Part shown: positions 37,000 to 48,128 of the stretch, piece by piece | Position numbering within the stretch: position 1 is the stretch's first letter | How the letters are laid out: the number at the start of each line of letters is the position of its first letter | From: Armillaria gallica | Taxonomy: Eukaryota > Basidiomycota > Agaricomycetes > Agaricales > Physalacriaceae | Reading direction: 5' to 3' | Length of the DNA stretch: 64,000 nt | NCBI GenBank assembly: GCA_037576215.1 | Contig: JBANDB010000002.1 | Coordinates: 2,232,001-2,296,000 of the forward strand | Notes under the pieces: model-generated | Databases searched by the model: none | What the model saw: the letters and a program-made list of their open reading frames with translations, nothing else | What the model was told of the DNA's origin: nothing | Made by a program: the position numbers and the translations under genes

Positions 37000-38148
37000 T
37001 CAGATTCGTCTCGAAGGTAAGTACAAAAGCGGGGAATCTAAGCAATCACGATTCACATATGCTCTGCATTCAAAGGTTATGATATTCTGAAGGATATGTT
37101 GATATTCACGATCCTCCGGAGGCTTCGCTAAGGTAAGGTCGAAGCAGACGTTGCATGAAGGTACAACGCTCACCGCGAGGGTCTCTGTACTAACGAAGTC
37201 CGTGGATCAGGGTGATTTCGGCAGCAGTAGAAGAAGAACTTACAGCATCATCTGGAGGGGGAGGTGGACCATCGCCATGGGGCTATAAAGAAATGAGCTC
37301 TTTAGATGAAAGGATATTTCGCTGGTGGTACTCACACCCTCATTAACCTCCTCAGGAGGGCGGCCATCACCTCGACGCTGTTAGAGTTTGAGATAAAGGA
37401 AGTGCTAGTACATCTTAAAGAAATACTTACGTTGTCTTCGCCGTCTGGAGGCCCCCGAGACTACACCGACATAAGAACGAGTCATAATATTATTTTGGAC
37501 AGAAAGACATACATTTTCTTCTTCTTCTTCTTCCGGAGGCGGCCCACGATGTTTACGCTAGATCGACTTGAGTTTCAGTAAACGCGTCCCAGAGCAACTC
37601 ACTTACGCCATCTGGAGGTGGCCCCGGAGGCGGGTTTCTCTAAACGATGGAAATAAAGATCAATTTGATGTCGTACCATGCTTTTCAGCTTACCCCGCCT
37701 TTTCGCTAGAAAGTACACAAGTCAACCATAGTACCAGGATACCAGTAGAAGAACGAGCTTACAGCAAGTCCACCGGGTTCAAAAAACTAAGTCATGTAGA
37801 TGAGCGGCATTTGACGTCCAATGAGAAAATTCAACGTACGATGGCAAACGTTAACCAGAATACAATGCACCCTATAAGAGCCAAGAACAGCAGCATCATA
37901 TGAACTCTGTGTTTATTCCTCCTTCGCCGTCTCGTGTCAGATGCTTGGTCCAGAGATTCCAGATTCAAACTCTCAGGGACGGGAATAGCATCGTACGACG
38001 GATGACGACTGAAGGGATTACAGACGACCGCTTCATTGTACGAAGGTGGTGAGTCGGGCGAGGAAAGTTGTGAAGGTGAAGTAGGGGATACTGGTGTTGT
38101 AGAGTCTCCCTTCAGAGGAGTACATTCATCCTCTTCCAAGATAATCAT
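37000..38148 (-). CDS. Single-pass membrane protein with microexon-built proline-rich tail
   Basis: A 103-residue first exon (38148-37840) encodes an acidic and Ser/Pro-rich start with a PPSYNEAV motif (PY-type, possible WW-domain or Nedd4/Rsp5 ligand), an Arg cluster (RRRRRN) and one membrane span (MMLLFLALIGCIVFWLTFAI). Eight small exons follow: 37786-37763 (24), 37705-37694 (12), 37639-37607 (33), 37557-37513 (45), 37460-37431 (30), 37377-37336 (42), 37282-37244 (39) and 37189-37174 (16), then a last exon 37127-37000. The first seven are multiples of three, enter and leave in phase 0, and mostly encode variants of a G-x-PPP-x-[DE] unit. About 225 residues if the final TGA at 37000 is right. 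Function unknown; the tail would face outside or lumen if the Arg cluster is cytosolic. Confidence 0.65.
37244..37639 (-). repeat. Array of related phase-0 microexons
   Basis: Five consecutive exons (33, 45, 30, 42 and 39 bases) at roughly 80-95 base spacing encode RNPPPGPPPDG, KHRGPPP plus six Glu, SRGPPDGEDN, RRGDGRPPEEVNEG and PHGDGPPPPPDDA. Shared Gly/Pro/acidic layout and equal phase suggest exon duplication. Confidence 0.6.
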
Positions 38149-38408
38149 GGTCGGAAAGAGGCAACTGTCGTTCGCTTCATGTTCCTGCTGCGCGCCCCGT
38201 CCGCAGTGATGGTTTTGGCGCGCTCCTGATAAAGGACGTTTCTGGGCGAAATTTTTTTTAGCGTCATTGCGTTTCCTTTTTGAGGAAGACTTTGTCAGGG
38301 CCACATCATCCTGAAATGGCATTGACCGCCTGTTTGTCCGCACGCTGACGACCTTTAACGACCCCCGATATTGCCCCTGCCTACACTTCTGAGTCTCACT
38401 TTACTACC

Positions 38409-39265
38409 ATGTCTCTTCTGCTGCGTATACTCGATCGAAAGTTCCGAGACTATCCGTCTTATCTCTCAATGGACCTCAGACCTGCGTCACTCGAAAGAAT
38501 ATAAAAACCTTGAACAGGAAAAAATCTCTATCTTCTACTCGCATTGTATGCATTGGCACCGTTTTCTTTGCTGTTTTTGCGCTTGGGTGTCGTGGTGTGT
38601 ATGCTCCTGCTGTGACCTCTGCACACCCTAAGATTTACCCTCGCACAGATCATCGCGGCATTGACGTTGCTCGGCAGCGTTCTTGTCGCGGTAGGAGGAT
38701 GGATTAATGTCAAAGACATTTTGAATCACTCTCTTATCTTAAGCAAAAGCCACGCAATCACGGTCTGGGTCACTGCCGGTCTATACACCTTCATCGTCCT
38801 CGGGTACGTCACTGACCCCTCTTCTTACTTAGATGCTGACGGTTTTGTAGTTTGGTCGGGGCCCTCACAGCAAGAGTATAGCTGGTTGCAGCATTCAATG
38901 GAATGCAGGTCGGCTCGTTCATCGCCAGCTTGGTCCTAGGAGTCTTTGCTTTGATCCAGCTCCACAGCAAGAAATACGATAAGCAAGCCAGCCCCGACTG
39001 CAAAGATTCCTTCGAGGTCGATATCAGCGCGGAGGATGTAGCAAGTGTGTGCTGTACTGCCCTAAACGTATCGAAGGCGGCAATTACTGCGATCTATGCC
39101 GTCATATGGTTGATCCAATTCTGTACGTTTGACGGTAGAGATTCCTCCTGTTCTGAGTCTGATAAATATTTTCCCGCAGATGGCGTATTCATAGTACACA
39201 GCCACGTCCAAGAATTAAGGGAGAGGAGGTATCCAACCATCAAGTACACAGTCGTCAAGGTGTGA
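38409..39265 (+). pseudogene. Tetraspan-like membrane protein gene with in-frame TAG
   Basis: Exons 38409-38424, 38518-38594, 38649-38803, 38851-39122 and 39180-39265 join in consistent phase to 201 residues but for one TAG (38879-38881) at about codon 94. Four hydrophobic spans are seen: NLYLLLALYALAPFSLLFL, AALTLLGSVLVAVGGWI, WVTAGLYTFIVLGLVGAL and MQVGSFIASLVLGVFAL, then a charged C-terminal tail (ELRERRYP). The frame is fully kept on both sides of the stop, so the lesion is recent, a sequencing error, or read through. No alternative splice removes it with a normal-length intron. Family: small Agaricomycete four-span proteins of unknown function. Confidence 0.6.
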
Positions 39266-40157
39266 ATCTCATGGCGATGCCGCATTCTACGAACGAATCT
39301 GCATATCTGTATTATTATTGCTCCCTGTCAACGAGCTTTGTTTCATTCCAACTGCATTGAGCCACCAGCTAGTAGTGTCACTGTCTCTCGATCGAAGACT
39401 CGAGGTCGAAAAAGTACCACCACGCAAGTCCAAGGCGCGTTCCGGATGAGCCGCAACTTCTCAACAGAGACTACAGCATGACGCATGACATACATGAATT
39501 CTTGACGGCCCATATCGCAGTACGAGTGTCGAGGGGGAGGCATGAATCATGAATAGTTCGATGCAAAGAGATTTCGCGGAGAATGCTACCCATCATAGTG
39601 CAGAGAAATCAAGGGCACTGCCGCCTTCCAATGGTTGTACGACTTCATACCATCAAAACGCAGGTCACTGTGATAGATCAAAATATTCACAATGACGGAA
39701 GAATATCAGCCACAAGAAGCTGCTTTTAATTTACCTGTTGGACGAGGAAGAAGATAGATAGATGCCGGACGCAATAGTTGTATAGCACGGTGAGTTTCAA
39801 GTGATTAATTCTGATCTTTTCTCATACTTTATTCTCAGGATAGCGTTAATATCAACTTGATACTAGCGCGCCGGTATAGGCTCCTTCGCTATATCTTGGC
39901 TCGGAAATTTCTTCTCAACTTGTGGAACAGAATCAAGATAATCAATTTGATGGGTTAATGCATTGATCGCTAATGAAGATCCCGGTTGAATTCGGGGTAC
40001 TTGGACGGCCTTTCACCTCTGTTTCTGTTGCGTGTGATGTGATGCTGAACCTGGCTTGGGTATTTGTGCACCTTCCTTCAAGTCTCTCACGATGAACAAC
40101 AATATATGTACACCTCTCTCTAAGACCAGAAAAACGACCCCAGATACAAGATACAAG
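39266..40157. other. Upstream block of DUF6534 copy 1, with relic of a divergent gene
   Basis: Bases about 39520-40150 repeat at 44265-44890 and, more diverged, at 48530-49110. On the minus strand around 39543-39480 a PPPRHSY phrase matches the start of the fuller divergent gene at 44294 (PPPRQSY) but soon loses frame. The rest is likely the shared promoter of the DUF6534 copies. Confidence 0.6.
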
Positions 40158-41637
40158 ATGCAGCCCGTCCCCGCAGGTTATCCCATAGAACAGCTGTAAG
40201 TTATAATCTTCAAACTGAGTGTTGTGAACTGAACGATCTCATTTCAGGTCTGGACCAGTGGTTTGTCAAGTTGTGCGTTTATTTTACGCAGTCACTAACA
40301 GAGCAATTCAGGTCGTCGGCTGTCTCTTGAACTGGGGACTCTTCGGGACTCTATCTGTGCAGCTTTGTGCGTCGCTCATTATCTGATGGTCTTGTTTCTG
40401 ATACAGTCTCATTACTACTAGATCTGTACTATCTAGCATTTCCGAAAGACAAACAGTCCATAAAATACCTCGTGTATGGCATTTACATTGTCGAGTTTGT
40501 TCAGACGATGCTCCTTACCAAGGATGCTTTCGCAGTCTTCGCGTACGGCTTCGGTGATTTGGAAGCCCTCACTGAGGTACATTCTAGTTGGCTTGTCATC
40601 CCCATAATAGGTGCTATTGGTACGTCCAGCATCTTCCGCTCGGTTTGTGCTATTTGACATGAATACAGCTGCTTCTGCCGGACAGGGCTTCTATGTATAC
40701 CGAATCTTCATATTGTCAAGGTCACGAATTGTTCCAGCATTCGTCATCTGTGTCCGTTGCCGTGCTCTTGATGCGTGGCAGTCTAGCTCATCCATTAACA
40801 GGTGTCTTTGACCAGCTCTGTGGCAGCTATAATCACAGGCGTCTACATGTTCCAAGTAGGCGACGTCACTAAACTCAATGACCGGCAGACGTCCATTTCC
40901 CTCGTGGTAATTAGCCAACTAGATATCCCGAGTTCATCGTGCCGATTCACCCCTAGATATCGTGCGGAGGCTATGCCTTGTGTGATATTGTCATCGCTAT
41001 CTGCATGACTTACTACGTGAGCTCTTTCCCTCCTTCAGTTGTCTTCATTGACATCGATACTATGTCGTAGCTTATGCGTAGCAATACTGGATTCCATCGC
41101 ACCCAAATTCTGGTCACAAAAATAATTCGTCTCACTATTGAGACGGGATCTGTGACAGGTATTGACTTCCTACATTTGCCGTTGTCACAAGCTTAAAATC
41201 GCTTAATCTTAGCTGTTGTTGCTCTGGCCATCCTTATCCTCTTTTTGACCTTCCCTCATCAGGCCTTCTACGAGACCCCATCCTTGGTCATATCCAAGTT
41301 GTATGCCAATACCATTTACGTGGTGCTGAATTCGCGATTCAGGATTATGGGAGGACGGGATACCTATACGTCTTCTTCCGATATAGAGATCACGAGCACT
41401 ACGATGAAGGATATCATTTCCCATTCAACGCAGGGCGCACAGCGAACGCCAGTGGTTGCGATAACTAAAGGGGTATTCAGCAGTGATGATGAAACGAGTC
41501 GAATGAGTGTCAGTCATGTTGATTCGCGCACTTCACTGGAGCTGATTTTCCTCCAAGGCGAATCCACAGGACGGCGATATGAGCCTCCTCGCATAACTGT
41601 TAGAGTCCATTTTTTGAGCCCGCCGCCCTACTATTAA
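40158..41637 (+). CDS. DUF6534 multi-pass membrane protein, copy 1
   Basis: Nine exons (40158-40195, 40248-40260, 40312-40366, 40422-40619, 40669-40751, 40802-40906, 40957-41016, 41071-41158, 41213-41637) join to 354 residues; the second is 13 bases. It is a seven-helix-like protein with the layout of the Agaricomycete DUF6534 family: LFGTLSVQLYLYYLAFPKD, YIVEFVQTM, AYGFGDLEAL, GQGFYVYRIFILSRSR, CDIVIAICMTYY, then the DUF6534 core with IRLTIETGSVTAVVALA and ISKLYANTIYVVLNSR. The tail is Ser/Thr-rich and cytosolic. Family function is unknown. It is one of three tandem paralogues on the same strand. Confidence 0.87.
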
Positions 41638-43152
41638 TGGTCTTTTTTTCTTTTTGTTCCAGGCTTGTATGAGTTCGGATGTATACCCTACTAGTACACG
41701 CTGCTAGTGGTGTATGGGCGGGTCTTCCTGTCACGTATACTACTGTTTTTGTATATCAAGTGTATAAGTATCAGCAAAGCTTTACTCCTTGCGAGTTATC
41801 TCGCCTCCGTCTCCCTGGATCCACCGAGTCAGTGAGGTATCGAGATGGAGTTGCACCACATTTTCATCCGTTGCTCTGAGCGCTGTGTCGGTGGTGTTTG
41901 CTTTCATCCATCATCCTCTTCTTCGATTTCTACACCTCGGCACACTCCGTCATGGTCTTGGTGTTATACACACCGACACCAATTCATACCTTACGCCTTT
42001 ATGCGCTAAGGTGTTGGACTTCTTTTACATATACAGTCATTTACAAATTTACGAATTTGGGTTTTGCCCTTGTCGTTCCAAGCTAATACCCGAGCTCAGT
42101 AATGATGGTTTGAATGTCTGCCCCGAACTAGAATCTGGCTGAAAAACACAGGTGATAAAGTAGGATATATCCCGGATGGGAGACATCTGTAGAAATGTAT
42201 GGTCAAATGTCTGTCGAGGCCAGCAATAAAGGTCACCGATTATGATGAACCTATCGAAAAAGTCCCGTAATGTCAAATCAATATTGAAGAATGAAAGATG
42301 AAAGATGCTACGATTGGCCGACTACGTTACATCAGCAACTCAGCTAGGTACGGGTACTGTACTATTTCGACCTTACGTTCATGGCTTGTGACATGTTATG
42401 CAACATCTTCAGCCGAGCAGATGTTCACGGATGGCTGTGATAGGGTATGTTCATCTTCATATTGTATCATCTTCATTAATGTTGTGGCCTTGTGGTTATC
42501 TTATGTGACTGAACACCTAGGTTGTGAGTTCAATCCTTCATGATTGCAGCTTTTTACCATCCAGTGATGATGTTGCGGATTGCTGGATTGTTCAGGTGGA
42601 TGAAGACTTGACTCTTGCAGGTAACGCGAAATCCGTCTTTGAGCTGCCAGAGTGGAGTCGTCGAGGCCGCATCATAAAACCGAATCGCTGGTATGACGGA
42701 AACATCTGGGAACGCACATAGACACTCAGGACATGCGTATTTTGTTATTCCTTGCTCAAAAATGGCATTAATTTAGAATTTTCTTTTGACTCTTCACTGT
42801 AAGCTGTGACATGCTATGAGGTATGCATATCTTCGTTTCACAGGCCTCTGTGACACGTTATGTGAACTTAAGGTCGAAATAGTACAGTACACTAATTCGC
42901 CAGCTCATTGTAGGTAAACGCAATTCAGTGAAATCGAATAAGGGCAAAATGAATTAAATGCAATCCAATGCAATCCACCCTGTTCAATTCAAGGCGCATT
43001 GAGCGCTCTCTCGTCGTGAGGAGGTAGCGAAGATGGAATTTGTCGCTGTCAATATTGCAAATGGACCGGCAAGGCAATTCAGGAAGAATGGGAGCAGGAC
43101 CGTATGCCACCGTCGAAGGCAGAAAGTTTTGTGGTGTGACGTAGTACGCCAG
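41638..43152. other. Downstream block of DUF6534 copy 1
   Basis: Bases about 41940-42170 recur after copy 3 (50605-50810), including the words CTTACGCCTTTATGCGCTAA and GTCTGCCCCGAACT. The middle part (42200-43100) has no gene that I can support. Confidence 0.6.
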
Positions 43153-43165
43153 TCACTCTGAAGGT

Positions 43166-43345
43166 TTAATATATGGATAACGTCGAAGGTAGATTACAAT
43201 GTCGTTATTAATTTTCCGACCAGATTGGAAAGTAGAGATTCTAAAAAGGTTCTCTCGAAGGACAAGAGATCCTGACCTCAGCCCGTGAGGCACCTTCGCA
43301 TAATTCGCTACTCCTGCTTTTCCCCTCATGAAAGCTCGAAAATTA
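43166..43345. repeat. Duplicate of the ERD2 3' flank
   Basis: About 180 bases here match 50972-51150, from GGTTTAATATATGGATAACG through TCGCATAATTCGCTAC to AAATTATGCC. The second copy runs into the ERD2 stop codon; this one breaks off there. It marks the right edge of the duplicated cassette. Confidence 0.75.
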
Positions 43346-43429
43346 TGCCGCAAATGCCATGTGAAAGTATAGGCTTGCAAGTATGTAAAGTCGTAAGATG
43401 AGGAATAGCGTAATAAATCAAAACACACA

Positions 43430-44294
43430 TCCTGGTAAAACCCACGCGCCCCTAGCATTATGTACAACCAACTCATCACCATACTCGTCCAAATAATCAA
43501 ATGAGACGTGCAAGGCCTCCACCAGATCTTTGTCAATTGGCAGGTCGCCTTGGACGATTTCGAGGCCAGACTCGTGTACGGTTCGTGCTCCTCAATAACG
43601 TCGATTTCGTTCCTAGTGTACGTCAATCGACTTAGAAAATCTGGCGGTGGCTTTGGTGATACCTTTGAAGCGCTTCTTCGACGTGTAGGAATCTTATAAT
43701 CTTCCTGGGTTGAGACCTACTTGAGCTTGAAGCTTGTACGTCCAAGGGAACGACTCAACCACACTGTCTTCGCCGTTCGGCTTCGAATAAATCACGTCAA
43801 TTCCTGATGATGGGGCGCTTTGGTAGTCTTGAATGTTGACGACCTTATCTCAGGTGCTGTTCGTATGGGAAAGAATGCAAAGAATTCTCGTAGATTGACA
43901 GGATAGCAGGATAGATAGTTGTCGTTACTCATGGGTTCGAGTCCGAGTTCGCGCTGCCGTGGCTGCGGAGTCCCAAATATGTCCAGGTTTGAGAAATTGC
44001 TGCCGTGCAAAAGTCGTCTGTCAACTAAATTTCAGACTCAGACTGTAAGGTCACGGTGCCCCAGGTACATTTGCCGAACTTATCGAAAATCACCGCCAAT
44101 CCGATTTCACTTCACATCCTTTTTTTCTCTTCCGTTCGACATGAGACACCGAAATCGCCAGGTTGGAATTTCCCTATTACTTTCCCAACGCTTGCATTTC
44201 CTTCCGAGTCATGACTCATCGAGCCCGGCCCCAGTTCTATGTCTCGACGGCTCTCGTTGCGGTACGATTGTCGAGGGGGAGGCTCGGACGACAT
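43430..44294 (-). CDS. Divergent gene of the duplicated cassette, fullest copy
   Basis: Exon-like stretches read on the minus strand: a start at 44294 (MSSEPPPRQSYRNESRRDIE onward to about 44130), a middle piece around 44010-43870, VVNIQDYQSAPSSGIDVIY continuing to LQAQ (43850-43720), and RTVHESGLEIVQGDLPIDK continuing to VLPG (about 43585-43435). Residue composition is coding-like and several pieces end at GT donors, but I could not join all of them in phase. I do not recognise the family. Shorter decayed copies lie at about 39480-39543 and 48330-48600, upstream of DUF6534 copies 1 and 3. It may be intact with introns I missed, or a pseudogene. Confidence 0.38.
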
Positions 44295-44896
44295 GAATCA
44301 GGAATAGTTCGATGAAAAGAGATGTCGCGGAGAATGCTATCCATCACAGAGAGAAATCAAGGGCACTGCCGCCTTCCAATGGTTGTACGACTTCATACCA
44401 TCAAAACGCAGGCTACTGTGATATATCAAAATATTCCCAATGACGGAAGAATATCAGCCACAAGAAGCTGCTTTTAATTTACCTGTTGGACGAGGAAGAA
44501 GATAGATAGATGCCGGACGCAATAGTTGTATAGCACGGTGAGTGTCAAGTGATTAATCCTGACCTTTTCTCATACTTTTTTCTGAGGATAGCGTTAATAT
44601 CAACTTGATACTAGCACGCCGGTATAGGCTCTTCCGCTATATCTTAGCTTGGAAATTTCATCTCAACTTGTGGGACGGAATCAAGATAATCAATTTGATG
44701 GGTTAATGCGTTGATCGGTGATGATGATGCCAATTAAAATTGGGTACTTGGACCGCCTTTTATCTGGTCTTCTGTGATGTGATACTGGCCCGCCTTGGGT
44801 ATCTGTTTGTCGTCTTCCGAGTCTCTCACGATGGTTCAATAATATATGTACAGGTTCTTTCCCTTCAGAATCTGTAAAACAGTCCCCAGATACAAC
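44295..44896. repeat. Upstream block of DUF6534 copy 2
   Basis: Nearly identical to 39540-40157 over about 600 bases, for example ATCAAGGGCACTGCCGCC and GATAGATAGATGCCGGACGC in both. It lies between the divergent gene start and the DUF6534 start, so it is probably a bidirectional promoter duplicated as a unit. Confidence 0.75.
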
Positions 44897-46301
44897 ATGC
44901 TGCCCGTCCCCGCAGGTTATCCCGTAGAACGGTTGTAAGTTATGATCTTCAAACTGAGTGTTGTGTACTGAACAGTCTCATTTCAGGTCTGGACCAGCAG
45001 TTTGTCAAGTTGTGCGTTTAGTTTATGCGGTCACTAACAGGGCAAGCCTTTCAGCTTGTCGGCTATCTCTTGAACTGGGGATTCTTTGGGACTCTTTCTG
45101 TCCAGCTTTGTGCGTCGCTCATTATCTGATGATCTTGTTTCTGATATTGTCTCATTACTACTAGATCTGTACTATCTAGGTTTTCCGAAGGACAGACAAT
45201 TCATAAAATATCTCGTTTATGGCATCTACATTATCGAGTTTGTTCAGACGATACTTGTCAGCCACGATGCATTTGCAATGTTCGGTTACGGGTTCGGTGA
45301 TTTAGACGCTCTCACAGAGGTACATTTCAATTGGCTCATTGTCCCGATCATGAGCGCCGTCAGTGCGTCACTACATGCAGCATCTTCTGCTCGTTTCTTA
45401 ACATGAATACAGCTGCTTGTGTCGGACAGGGCTTCTATGCATACCGAATCTACATATTATCAAGGTCACAAATTGTCCCTGCATTCGTCATCTGTGTCCG
45501 TTGCCGTGCTCTTGATGCGCGGCAGTCTAGCTCATCCATTAACAGGTGTCCTTGACCAGCTCTGTGGCAGCTATAATCACAGGCGTCTACATGTTCCAAG
45601 CAGGCGATCTCACTAAATTCGATGACCGGAAGACGTCCATCTTCGTCGGGGTAATTAGCCAACTAGATATCCCGAGTTCATCGTGCCGATTCACTCCTAG
45701 ATTTCGTGCGCAGGCTATGCCTTGTGTGATATTGTCATCGCTATCTGCATGACTTACTACGTGAGCTCTTTCTCTCTTTCAGTTATGTTCATTGGCATTG
45801 ATAATACTATGTCGTAGCTTATGCGCCACAATACTAGTTTCCCTCAAACCCGAATTCTGATCACGAAGCTAATTCGTCTCACCATTGAGACGGGATCTCT
45901 GACAGGTATTTATTCATCCATCGCCGTCACAAGGTTAAAACTGCCTACGTTCAGCTGTTGTTGCTCTTGCCACCCTTATCTTGTTTTTTGCGTTCCCTCA
46001 TCAGACCTTCTACACGACGGAAGGCTTGGTCATATCCAAGCTATATGCCAATACCATTTATATAGTGCTGAATTCGCGAATCCGAATCATAGGTGGTCGG
46101 GATATCTATACATCTTCTATCGATACGGAGATCACGACCATGATGAGGGATACCACTTCCCATTCAACGCAGGGCGCACAGCGAACCCCAGTGGTCGCGA
46201 TTACTAGAGAGGTATCCAGCAGTGATGATGAAATGGGTCGAATGGATGTAAGTCATGTTGATTCGCGCACCTTATTGGAGTTGATTTCCCCCCAAGGATA
46301 A
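44897..46301 (+). CDS. DUF6534 multi-pass membrane protein, copy 2
   Basis: The nine-exon structure of copy 1 is kept, with the same intron positions and phases. The start ATG is at 44897, the 13-base second exon begins after ATTTCAG near 44988, and the frame ends at 46301. Diagnostic phrases: LGFPKDRQFIKYLVYGIYI, VSHDAFAMFGYGFGDLDAL, YRIYILSRSQ, LIRLTIETGSL and ISKLYANTIYIVLNSRIRIIGG. All seven hydrophobic spans are intact and no stop interrupts the spliced frame. The C-terminal tail is shorter than in copy 1, ending ELISPQG. Upstream DNA is nearly the same as for copy 1, so shared regulation is likely. Function unknown. Confidence 0.85.
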
Positions 46302-46807
46302 ACTCCAGGACAAGAGCATGGAATATGCGGCATAACTGTTCGAGTTTTGAGCTAATACTATGTACAGGAGGGGCCGCCGGCGCCGATGTATTTATCTCCT
46401 CTTTTTGTAATAATTACGTATTCAAAATGCTACGGTCTCATACTGAGATGTGTTCCGTTGAGCCTATCCATCTGACTTCACTGCACATACGGTCCTCATT
46501 CGAGAATTGCTGCTCATGCCATTTGACAAGTAAATTATCGACGGACATGGTACGGACAACGTATGTTCAACACATCTCTATGTCGAAGCTATAAAAGGTT
46601 TTGTAGAGCAGTGAACGTTGATGTGCTTACAGTCAATGATCACCAGGCAACCCGTTTCTCTGGGCATCGAGGTTTCCCCAAGGCCAAGCTGTGTCAGTCT
46701 GTGACCGTGAATACATAGCGCCTATAAAAAGAGATTCAGTAACAGTCGCATATGCGTGGGAAGAAGACGTACTTGTTCTCTCCTACAGATCCGCAACCTT
46801 GAGACCG
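46302..46807. other. Intergenic after DUF6534 copy 2
   Basis: No gene was supported. The downstream block found after copies 1 and 3 is missing here, so copy 2 is a shorter duplicate. Confidence 0.5.
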
Positions 46808-47073
46808 TCATATGAACTGAGATACTAGGTCTTGCCGCGTGGTTGCCTGTAATACAACCATCAGACCCAATCAATCCAACAGAGAGAAATATGTGGACAC
46901 TTACTTCAAATGCCTCCATCTGGAGGCAGAGATATTGAGAGAGAAGTGTGGTTCCCAAAGCATTGATAACGGCAGCTTCTCTTAGGTCGACCGTAGATTA
47001 TGAACCCCTGCCCGGCTATGTGCATAGCCATGAGTATTCACGGTTCGCTTGATGTCTAAAGTGAATTGAACGC

Positions 47074-47081
47074 ACCGATAG
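47074..47081 (+). repeat. Target-site duplication, left copy (ACCGATAG)
   Basis: Perfect 8 bp match to 48121-48128 across the 1.04 kb element. Confidence 0.65.
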
Positions 47082-48120
47082 AGGCACGGTGAATTTCGCG
47101 TTTGCGTGATGCGTTCGTGCGTTCGCCGCGTTTGCGTTAAATCTGCATGCGTTTGCGTTATTGTGCATGCATGGGAAAAAATGCATTGATGCGTTCAATG
47201 CGTTTGCGTGCGTGACGAAGGTGCGTTGGTTTGCCGTTTTGTTTCTAAAACATGATTAGGCCTATATTCCACTGACAGTGTTAAAATTTGACTAGTATTT
47301 TACTTTCAGGTGCTCCAAAAAGCGGAAGGCGCATCAACGGCTGCAGAGGTCGGCAATATAAGTATCAGAGTCAAGATCCGGCTCGTCATAGCAAGGCAAA
47401 CCCGAGTAGGTGGCGGGTCAAATGCTCTCGCAAACGAAATGAATAGATCCTAGCATTAGAAGGCATTTAGATATCAATGTCAGCCAAGTGTAGGATGCGA
47501 TAGCGCACTGAAGCTCAAGTATTTGAATTCGAGAGTTGTCCGAGAGAGTTGCAACTTCAAGTGGGAGATCGGAGACTCGAGAGTCCGTGTCGAAATGGGC
47601 CCGAGCTGGCCCGAGCTGCGGACCAAGAAGTTCAGAGAGACTGGGGTCTTTGTCTCCATGATAGAGCACTGGTAAAAAACCAGATTTGAGTCTCAACGCA
47701 CTTGTCACAAGTACGTCACAGTTACATGCGTTGATGCGTTGAATTTTGAGCGCGTGAGTTTTTTGGCCTAACGCATGCGTTTTTTATTTGACGCGTGCGT
47801 TTTCTTCATGTGTGAAGTCCTGCGGGGTGCGAAATCAAAATTTGATTCATATGCAAGTTGTGTTTGGACTTACCTGTTGTTATTCTCTCGTAGAACGTCA
47901 TTTGGAGCCTTCTCCAAGGCACTATAACACACAAATGACATACATTCTGGTTCTGAGGCAAATTATAATACAGAAGAAATACTGGCTGACAAGCCGAGCG
48001 TTTACAGGAGGCTAAGTCCAGCAATGTTTGAATCGGAAACGTACCAAGTCGACCCAAACACATATTAACCAAACGCACCAAACACAAAAAAACGCAAAAA
48101 CGCGAAATTCTCCCGGCCCC
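47082..48120. mobile_element. hAT-like element, about 1.04 kb
   Basis: An 8 bp direct repeat ACCGATAG flanks it (47074-47081 and 48121-48128). Ends are imperfect inverted repeats sharing GAATTTCGCGTTT and GCGT. Subterminal zones (47086-47240, 47720-47810 and 48065-48110) are crowded with GCGTTTGCG, ATGCGTT and ACGCA words in both orientations. No transposase frame is present, so it is non-autonomous. It sits between DUF6534 copies 2 and 3. Confidence 0.65.
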
Positions 48121-48128
48121 ACCGATAG
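48121..48128 (+). repeat. Target-site duplication, right copy (ACCGATAG)
   Basis: Perfect 8 bp match to 47074-47081, directly against the inverted repeat. Confidence 0.65.

Noticed and set aside
37513..37530. GAA repeat (six Glu codons) as a simple-sequence repeat
   Set aside because: It lies inside a well-bounded microexon, so it was described as coding.
43153..43626. 157-residue minus-strand frame as one protein
   Set aside because: Its second half is the duplicated ERD2 flank, and a different frame over 43435-43585 reads far more like protein.
47100..47240. GCGTTTGCG word cluster as a subtelomeric repeat or CRISPR-like array
   Set aside because: Words are irregularly spaced, occur in both orientations and sit at the ends of an element with an 8 bp target duplication, so a transposon end explains them better.
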